Shown piece after piece: positions 8,175 to 12,579 of a stretch of DNA of 12,579 nucleotides. The DNA comes from Bacteroides sp. UBA939 (GTDB lineage Bacteria; Bacteroidota; Bacteroidia; Bacteroidales; Bacteroidaceae): the NCBI RefSeq assembly GCF_002293435.1, contig NZ_DBDF01000106.1, positions 147-12,725 on the forward strand, given 5' to 3'. The translations under genes were made by a program, and so were the position numbers. Every line of letters begins with the position of its first letter. Position 1 is the first letter of the stretch. The notes under the pieces were generated by a model that saw only the letters and a list, made by a program, of their open reading frames with translations, had not been told where the DNA came from and made no database searches.

Positions 8175-8807
8175 TCATTCTCCGACCTTGAGGTTGCGAG
8201 TGTTTACTCCGCCGATACCGTCTTTGGAGATGTTTGTCTGACGGGCTTTTCCACTCAGTTTAACACTGCCTACGCCTTCCATGCGGGCATCCAGGCGGTC
8301 GCAATTCACGTGGATATCGGCGCCGCCTACACCTTTCATCTGTACGACGAGGGTGTTGCAGGTCAGGTCTTCCACGTCTACTTCACCTACGCCTTCTATC
8401 TCGAACTTCACGTCATTCAGTTTCAGCGGTTCCTTGCAGTTGAATGAGCCTACGCCGGTGAAGTACACGCTCTTCAGGTCGGGGGCGGTGAGCCATATCT
8501 TCACACTTTTCTTGCGGTTTTTGTCACTGCCCTTCTTGAAGCCGATGATGAGGCAGTCGTTCGTTACTTCGGTGGTGGTGGTGGTTACGTAGTCTTCCTT
8601 GCCTTCTATCTTCAGGGAGTAGTTATCGCTCTGGGTGAAATAGACTGTGGCTACGGATGTCACTTTCACGGAGGAGAATGCTTCTACTTTGCGTACTTCA
8701 CTCACATTTACGTCTTTCTCGTTGGCGGCTGTGTTATCGTTGGCTGCATAAACTGTGCCGGCTACTGCGGCGAATAATATACTCAGGGTTATAAATAAAG
8801 TCTTCAT
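8175..8807 (-). CDS. Secreted head-GIN domain protein (DUF2807)
   Basis: This 210-residue exported protein has a signal peptide (MKTLFITLSILFAAVAGTVYA, cleavage near residue 21) and then a DUF2807/head-GIN-type beta-rich domain (PF10988). The family hallmark is visible as five regularly spaced G-V/I-G turns at residues 118, 139, 159, 178 and 197, in FTGVGSF, IEGVGEV, MKGVGGA, MEGVGSV and KDGIGGV. The spacing of 19-21 residues suggests one turn of a parallel beta-helix each. Pfam labels the family a putative autotransporter adhesin, but no function is established for it. It is inserted between the ATPase gene, from which a long hairpin separates it, and permease A2, 53 bases downstream. That placement suggests an extracytoplasmic partner or cargo of the transporter (inference). 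The start at ATG 8807 is set by the signal peptide. Confidence 0.93.
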   Translation of the reverse strand: MKTLFITLSILFAAVAGTVYAANDNTAANEKDVNVSEVRKVEAFSSVKVTSVATVYFTQSDNYSLKIEGKEDYVTTTTTEVTNDCLIIGFKKGSDKNRKKSVKIWLTAPDLKSVYFTGVGSFNCKEPLKLNDVKFEIEGVGEVDVEDLTCNTLVVQMKGVGGADIHVNCDRLDARMEGVGSVKLSGKARQTNISKDGIGGVNTRNLKVGE

Positions 8808-8856
8808 AATGATTTTGTTATTGATTTGATTACTAATTTGATTATTGAGGTTTCAC

Positions 8857-8878
8857 AAGTTATTTATATTATTGATTA
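8857..8878 (-). repeat. AT-rich leader element, copy upstream of the GIN gene
   Basis: The plus strand reads AAGT-T-ATTTATATT-A-TTGATTA. It is the GIN-gene copy of a short element also found upstream of the ATPase gene (9625-9644) and permease A1 (12527-12548). Here it abuts and partly overlaps the left arm of the long hairpin. Confidence 0.6.
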
Positions 8879-8938
8879 TCAGTAGTATCTCTATTCTCCT
8901 CCTCCTGGGAGGAGAATAGAGATACTACTGATAATCAA
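8872..8938. repeat. Perfect 31-bp inverted repeat with 5-base loop between the ATPase and GIN genes
   Basis: Arms 8872-8902 and 8908-8938 are perfect reverse complements and flank the loop TCCTG. A further 7-bp match (8855-8861 with 8947-8953) lies outside it. On the minus strand the second arm holds a GGAGGAGGAG tract that would be buried in the stem. No T-run follows on the minus strand, so it is not a typical intrinsic terminator. It sits 14 bases after the ATPase stop and about 65 bases before the GIN start. It may act as an attenuator, an mRNA-processing or stability element, or a small mobile inverted-repeat element. The first 35 bases of the left half and loop recur identically at 12545-12579. 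Confidence 0.9.
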
Positions 8939-8952
8939 CAGAAAACAACTTG

Positions 8953-9618
8953 TTATTCTACTTGTCGTCCATCAAAGAACCGTACCGTGCGACTCGTCTG
9001 CCTGGCTTGCTCCTCATTGTGAGTCACCATCACGATGGTGCGTCCGTCTTCTTTGTTCAACCGGTGTAACAGTTCCATGACCTCGGCTCCCATCTTGGAG
9101 TCCAGGTTACCGGTAGGCTCATCGGCGAGGATTATCTCCGGATTGCCGATTATGGCACGGGCAACGGCTACGCGCTGGCACTGTCCGCCGGAGAGCTGCG
9201 TAGGCATGTGGCGCATACGGTGGCTCAGGCCGACTTTCGCCAGTACCTCTTCTGCCAGGCGGCGGCGTTCCTTGGCGGACACTTTGCGGTACAGCAGCGG
9301 AAGCTCTACATTGTCGAGCACATTCAGCGAGTTAATCAGGTGGAAGGACTGGAACACGAAGCCCAGCTTGCTGTTACGGAAGGCGGCCAGTTCTTTATCC
9401 TTCATTCCATCCGTGCGGATGCCGGCAATCTCGATAATACCACTCGTAGGAGCATCCAGGAGGCCTACGATGTTGAGCAATGTGGACTTTCCGCAACCGG
9501 AAGGTCCCATGATGCTGAGGAACTCGCCTTTGTTCACTTCGAGGTTCACGTTCTCCAATGCTACGGTTTCAATTTCGTTTGTACGATAAATCTTGTTTAT
9601 CTCTGTCAGTTTAATCAT
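8953..9618 (-). CDS. ABC transporter ATP-binding protein, LolD/MacB type
   Basis: This 221-residue cytoplasmic ATPase has one nucleotide-binding domain and no membrane segments. Walker A is GPSGCGKST (38-46), the Q-loop glutamine is Gln90 in FVFQSF, the signature is LSGGQ (142-146, followed by CQRVAVARA), Walker B is IILADEP (162-168, with Glu167 as the expected catalytic base), and the switch histidine is His200 in MVTHN. The length and signature context are those of the free-standing ATPases of the LolD/MacB/FtsE branch, which work with FtsX-fold permeases. It is the only ATPase in the window, so it probably powers some or all of the three A/B permease pairs (inference). It lies 281 bases after B1, behind a possible sigma-54 promoter, and 145 bases before the GIN gene. 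There is no Shine-Dalgarno sequence before ATG 9618, as is usual in Bacteroides. Confidence 0.96.
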   Translation of the reverse strand: MIKLTEINKIYRTNEIETVALENVNLEVNKGEFLSIMGPSGCGKSTLLNIVGLLDAPTSGIIEIAGIRTDGMKDKELAAFRNSKLGFVFQSFHLINSLNVLDNVELPLLYRKVSAKERRRLAEEVLAKVGLSHRMRHMPTQLSGGQCQRVAVARAIIGNPEIILADEPTGNLDSKMGAEVMELLHRLNKEDGRTIVMVTHNEEQARQTSRTVRFFDGRQVE

Positions 9619-9624
9619 AATGGT

Positions 9625-9644
9625 AAGTATTTATATTGTTATTA
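9625..9644 (-). repeat. AT-rich leader element, copy upstream of the ATPase gene
   Basis: ATTTATATTGTTA at 9629-9641 is identical to 12532-12544 and is preceded by AAGT as in the other copies. On the minus strand it reads TAACAATATAAAT just before the ATPase start codon. Unlike the other two copies it has no hairpin attached. It may be an AT-rich translation leader or the surviving end of the hairpin repeat. Confidence 0.55.
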
Positions 9645-9689
9645 ATTTGATTCTTCTTATTAGCTATTTTATTCTTCATACATAATTAG

Positions 9690-9705
9690 TCAAACGTCAT
9701 GCCAA
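9690..9705 (-). promoter_or_regulatory. Possible sigma-54 (-24/-12) promoter for the ATPase gene
   Basis: The minus strand reads TTGGCATGACGTTTGA. This fits the sigma-54 pattern TGGCAYR-N4-TTGC in the -24 half and in spacing (GG-N10-GA), but the invariant -12 GC is GA, so it is an imperfect match. It lies about 70 bases upstream of the ATPase start, with dyad repeats 100-200 bases further upstream, where enhancer-binding activators usually bind. I found no good TAnnTTTG box in this gap. Confidence 0.35.
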
Positions 9706-9760
9706 AATTGGTACACGCTCATTATCAGCTATTTAAGTTTGCAGGCATGTGTCCGATAAT

Positions 9761-9773
9761 GAACATATTGTTC
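9761..9773. promoter_or_regulatory. Small dyad GAACATATTGTTC
   Basis: Perfect 5-base arms GAACA/TGTTC flank a 3-base centre, in the gap between B1 and the ATPase gene and about 60-80 bases upstream of the possible sigma-54 element. It may be a regulator site. One such dyad in AT-rich DNA can also occur by chance. Confidence 0.3.
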
Positions 9774-9803
9774 GTTTTCAATTGTCCATATATCTTTTGT
9801 AGT

Positions 9804-9893
9804 TTGTGCAGGTCGGCACAAGGGGCTTGTGCAGTACGCTACTGTGCAGAGTGTCTGCACAGGTCAGTGCAGGAGGTCTGCACAGTAGAGTAC
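9804..9893. promoter_or_regulatory. Cluster of GTGCAG/CTGCAC dyads, possible upstream activator sites
   Basis: Six copies of the hexamer GTGCAG or its complement lie at 9806, 9829, 9844, 9855, 9867 and 9878. They form nested dyads. The outer one pairs 9834-9849 with 9878-9893 over 16 bases with one mismatch. Inside it, CTGCAC at 9855-9860 faces GTGCAG at 9867-9872. Next to these, GCACAAG at 9816-9822 and CTTGTGC at 9826-9832 form a 7-bp stem with a GGG loop. The cluster starts 6 bases after the B1 stop codon. No T-run follows on the minus strand, which argues against a simple terminator. It fits binding sites for a dimeric activator of the ATPase operon, or an mRNA 3'-end structure for A1-B1. 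Confidence 0.65.
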
Positions 9894-9899
9894 CCGCTC

Positions 9900-11192
9900 C
9901 TACTCATCCCGCAAAGCCTCCGTGGGCGGTATGCGACTTATCCTGCGTGCAGGAATATAGATGCCTATCAGCACCACCGCCAGCATAACCACGAGAACGA
10001 TGAGAGACACGATGAGGAAATGCTGCGCGAAGTCCGCCACCCAGTACACCTCGGTGCTGTCTATCCAGTTGCTCCCTTTCGCCAATCCTTCTTTGAGGGC
10101 GTATTGCAGGTAGAGCGCGCAACCCACAAGTACAGATACGGTGGTCAGCACAACACCCTCGCCCATCAGCAAACGCAGGATGTGCCCCGGGGTGCCTCCG
10201 AAGGAAAGTATCACCCCTACCTCTTCGCGGCGCGTACGCGTCTGCAACCAGAAGGTGCCGATGACGCCCAAGCAGAGGTTTATCAGGAAGAACGCCGCCA
10301 TCGCCAGGTTGCGCCGGTAGATGGATGTGGCGCCACGGGATTCACTCTCTTCTATTATCTGTTGGTAGGACTGCACGCTACGGGCAAAAAGATTGCCGGC
10401 ACGCAGTTCCTTTACCATCCAAGGACGGAATTCATACAGGAAACGTTGCATACTGACACCATCTTTTAGACGAATAAGTATTTGCATATCCTCGGTGAGA
10501 CCCTCCGTATCAAAGGAAACCAAAGGAGTAAACGCTACGCTAACGGGGCGCCATTCACTCCGGGTCTTAAAAGTTCCCACTACACCTATTACAGAAGAAT
10601 AGACAGTATCGGGATATGCAGACCAACTGCGCTTACCGGCGGCATCTTTCGTATGAAAAAGACTAATCGCCGCATTCTCGGCCAGCACAACATCGGTTTG
10701 TGTATAGTTGTAGTCTGAAAGTTGCTCGGGCGTCATCCCCGTTCCGGGGCGGAAACCATACGTCTCAAAGAACCGGGTATGAGGTATAAAACGCATAATC
10801 ATCAGTTGCACGCCAAGCGTATCGCCTTCAGCACTACATTGGCCGGAGCTGCTGCCTTGCGAGTTGGGATAACAATAACCTAACACAGGTGTAGTAGATT
10901 CCACTCCGGGATAATTCCCGGCAAGGCGCACCAGATTGAAATAGGTATCCATTATCACAGCAGAGTCTTCCGCTTGTTTATCATAACCGGGCGCTTGGGG
11001 CTGCAAACCGGCAAGCGAAACCAAGCAAAGGCGGTCGGCATCATATCCCAGAGGGATGGCGCGGTCGTGCGTCACCACAATAACCGGGTCAAGGATAATC
11101 CAGGTGACGATACTTACCAAAATCAGTTCTGCCAGCAACCAACCGTTGCGGCGGCGACGCGCCCAAAGATTCTTAAATATAAGTTTCAGCAT
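9900..11192 (-). CDS. FtsX/MacB-family ABC transporter permease, type B (B1)
   Basis: This 430-residue type B permease has helix 1 at about 18-41, a periplasmic domain of about 250 residues and helices 2-4 at about 296-316, 342-366 and 390-414. The coupling segment is GTFWLQTRTRREEVGVILSF, more diverged than in B2 and B3, and the C-terminus is RIPPTEALRDE rather than RVQPAEALHDE. It starts only 8 bases after the A1 stop codon. AAGGAAG overlaps that stop and gives one of the few real Shine-Dalgarno sequences in the window, so A1 and B1 are probably translationally coupled and form one transporter. A structured 281-base gap separates it from the ATPase gene, so A1-B1 may be a separate transcript. 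Confidence 0.93.
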   Translation of the reverse strand: MLKLIFKNLWARRRRNGWLLAELILVSIVTWIILDPVIVVTHDRAIPLGYDADRLCLVSLAGLQPQAPGYDKQAEDSAVIMDTYFNLVRLAGNYPGVESTTPVLGYCYPNSQGSSSGQCSAEGDTLGVQLMIMRFIPHTRFFETYGFRPGTGMTPEQLSDYNYTQTDVVLAENAAISLFHTKDAAGKRSWSAYPDTVYSSVIGVVGTFKTRSEWRPVSVAFTPLVSFDTEGLTEDMQILIRLKDGVSMQRFLYEFRPWMVKELRAGNLFARSVQSYQQIIEESESRGATSIYRRNLAMAAFFLINLCLGVIGTFWLQTRTRREEVGVILSFGGTPGHILRLLMGEGVVLTTVSVLVGCALYLQYALKEGLAKGSNWIDSTEVYWVADFAQHFLIVSLIVLVVMLAVVLIGIYIPARRISRIPPTEALRDE

Positions 11193-11200
11193 AATCTTCC

Positions 11201-12508
11201 TTATCTTTTCTCATTCAATGAATACACTATAGGTTTTCTCAGTGAATGCCATGCCGGTATCAATGCTGATAACAGGTTCAGCAATATGCATATCAGCAAA
11301 GCCGAGGCAAATACCGCCGGAGCAAACAACATTTCGCCCGATACGTGAACAGCGACTCCTTCCGGAGGACTGTCAGGCCAACGGTCGAAGATGGTAAACA
11401 CCCATTCGCGGCAAACGTAAAGCGCCAACCATGCAATGAGCAATCCCAACGCTCCGCCCAGCAACGTCAACAGCAGATTTTCCCACATCACCTGCGAAAG
11501 CAGTCCACCACGTCCGGCGCCAAACGACTTGCGTACTCCCATTTCGGGCAAACGGGTCTCCATCCGGCTTGCTATCATGCCGCTCAGGTTGAGGGCAGGC
11601 ACCAGCAGCAGCACAAGAAGTATCAGCAGAATATAACGTGCCGTAACCCATACATCGACTTTATCACTGGCATACGCCTGGAAATTCTTAAGCAAATGCG
11701 GAGTTGGCTGTTCCCAAAAGCCAACCGTCCAATCATCAGGGTGAATCAGATTCTCTTTGCGGACTATCTCATCTATCTCGGCATGCAACGCATCTGCCTG
11801 CGCATTGTCCTCGACAAGGAAAGTGATCTCAAAACGCCCCAGATAAGCCAAATTCCACATTGAGTCACGATATCCCGGCGACACACTGTAAGGCACGTAG
11901 ACCTGTGCGTAAGAATGGGGCGTCAGGTAACTGGCGCTACGCACTACGCCGCAAACACGGTAATCAATATAATTCAAGCTGAAACTGCGCCCCACCACTC
12001 CTTCCGTCGTACCAAACAGACGACGTGCCAGATCTTCCGTAATGACTGCCGTATGGATTCCACTTTCCAAGTCGGAGGGTGTGAACGCTTTCCCTTCCTG
12101 AAAATGAAAGGAGTAGATACGAAAGAATTCCGGGTCGGTCAGTTTCGCCACCACCTCAAAATCTCCGCTACGATCGGCAGGCTGAATGTAACTGTTTTCC
12201 GACATATCATCTCGCAAAGCGGCGGAAACAACAGAGGCGTTCTTTAACGGGTAGAACCATTCCTGCACTGCTCTATAAGAAACACCCGATTGATAAGAGC
12301 CTTTTCCCTTTTTAAATTGGGAAGCATCAAGATAAAGCGTGTGCTTGCGGTTCGTCTCCGGATAGACAGGGGCTATCTTTACATAGTAGACGATGGCCAT
12401 AATCATGGTCATGGCAATGGCCAATCCGGTACCTACTACATACAGCGTACTGAACAGAGGATTCTGCTTCATCAGTTCGTAGGCTTGTTTCAAATAGTTC
12501 TTTACCAT
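11201..12508 (-). CDS. FtsX/MacB-family ABC transporter permease, type A (A1)
   Basis: This 435-residue type A permease is the first gene of the visible array. Helix 1 is at about 17-41, an extracytoplasmic domain of about 245 residues follows, and helices 2-4 are at about 290-311, 340-364 and 393-418. The cytoplasmic coupling segment is LPEMGVRKSFGAGR. The type A ending LLNLLSALIPAW is followed by the short tail SLNEKR. ATG 12508 is well placed because MVKNYLKQAYELMKQNP aligns with A2 and A3, and no other in-frame start competes. It has no Shine-Dalgarno sequence, and its AT-rich leader contains the repeat shared with the GIN leader. B1 follows after 8 bases. What lies upstream, beyond the window edge, is unknown, so A1 may not be the first gene of its transcript. 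Confidence 0.94.
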   Translation of the reverse strand: MVKNYLKQAYELMKQNPLFSTLYVVGTGLAIAMTMIMAIVYYVKIAPVYPETNRKHTLYLDASQFKKGKGSYQSGVSYRAVQEWFYPLKNASVVSAALRDDMSENSYIQPADRSGDFEVVAKLTDPEFFRIYSFHFQEGKAFTPSDLESGIHTAVITEDLARRLFGTTEGVVGRSFSLNYIDYRVCGVVRSASYLTPHSYAQVYVPYSVSPGYRDSMWNLAYLGRFEITFLVEDNAQADALHAEIDEIVRKENLIHPDDWTVGFWEQPTPHLLKNFQAYASDKVDVWVTARYILLILLVLLLVPALNLSGMIASRMETRLPEMGVRKSFGAGRGGLLSQVMWENLLLTLLGGALGLLIAWLALYVCREWVFTIFDRWPDSPPEGVAVHVSGEMLFAPAVFASALLICILLNLLSALIPAWHSLRKPIVYSLNEKR

Positions 12509-12525
12509 TTTGATATGTATTTACT

Positions 12526-12579
12526 CAAGTCATTTATATTGTTAATTATCAGTAGTATCTCTATTCTCCTCCTCCTGGG
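12526..12579. repeat. Second copy of the long hairpin element, cut by the window edge
   Basis: These 54 bases match 8856-8909 with three mismatches, and the last 35 (12545-12579) are identical to 8875-8909. They cover the AT-rich leader, the left arm, the loop and the first two bases of the right arm of the long inverted repeat. The rest of the stem must lie beyond the right edge. As at the first site, the element lies directly upstream of a minus-strand gene, about 35 bases before the A1 start codon. Confidence 0.9.

Noticed and set aside
8872..8938. Insertion sequence
   Set aside because: The element is only a self-complementary arm pair with a 5-base loop. There is no transposase gene or target-site duplication visible, so at most it is a non-autonomous repeat.
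9804..9893. Simple intrinsic terminator after permease B1
   Set aside because: Several stems are possible, but no T-run follows on the coding strand and the hexamer repeats go beyond what a terminator needs. A role in the mRNA 3' end is not excluded.
9699..10469. 256-residue open frame on the plus strand starting in the B1-ATPase gap
   Set aside because: Most of it is antisense to permease B1, and its cysteine-rich start comes from the GTGCAG dyad cluster. It shows no signal peptide, domain or ribosome-binding site.

Overview
The window looks like a chromosomal segment of a Bacteroides-type member of the Bacteroidota. The reasons are moderate GC, AT-rich leaders that mostly lack Shine-Dalgarno sequences, a good match to the Bacteroides -7 box (TAnnTTTG) in front of the kinase gene, a head-GIN (DUF2807) secreted protein, and a sensor kinase with a periplasmic substrate-binding-like domain. 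I cannot name the species.

All nine genes are on the minus strand and read from right to left. In transcription order they are: MacB/FtsX-type permease A1 (12508-11201), permease B1 (11192-9900), a 281-base regulatory-looking gap, one LolD/MacB-type ATPase (9618-8953), a long hairpin, a secreted head-GIN protein (8807-8175), permeases A2 (8121-6829), B2 (6800-5559), A3 (5537-4299) and B3 (4261-2945), a terminator-like stem-loop with a separate promoter, and a membrane sensor histidine kinase (2802-181). The kinase is followed by 117 bases without a recognised feature and then, at the left edge, three 21-bp tandem dyads.

The six permeases fall into two paralogous families that alternate strictly as A-B, A-B, A-B. 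Each has one N-terminal membrane helix, a large extracytoplasmic domain and three C-terminal helices, which is the MacB plan. A reasonable model is three heterodimeric A/B permeases served by a single free-standing ATPase. The window contains no membrane-fusion protein and no TolC-like channel. The substrate is unknown. The kinase at the end of the array may sense a related ligand or envelope stress and control the array through a response regulator that is not in the window.

The non-coding DNA is unusually structured. A perfect 31-bp inverted repeat lies between the ATPase and GIN genes. The same element starts again at the right edge, upstream of A1. A shorter AT-rich part of it also precedes the ATPase gene. 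The 281-base gap before the ATPase gene holds six GTGCAG/CTGCAC hexamers arranged as dyads, 100-200 bases upstream of a sigma-54-like element. The 5' end of the A2 gene is partly duplicated just upstream of its start codon. These regulatory and repeat features are the parts of the window most worth following up. The protein families themselves are recognisable.
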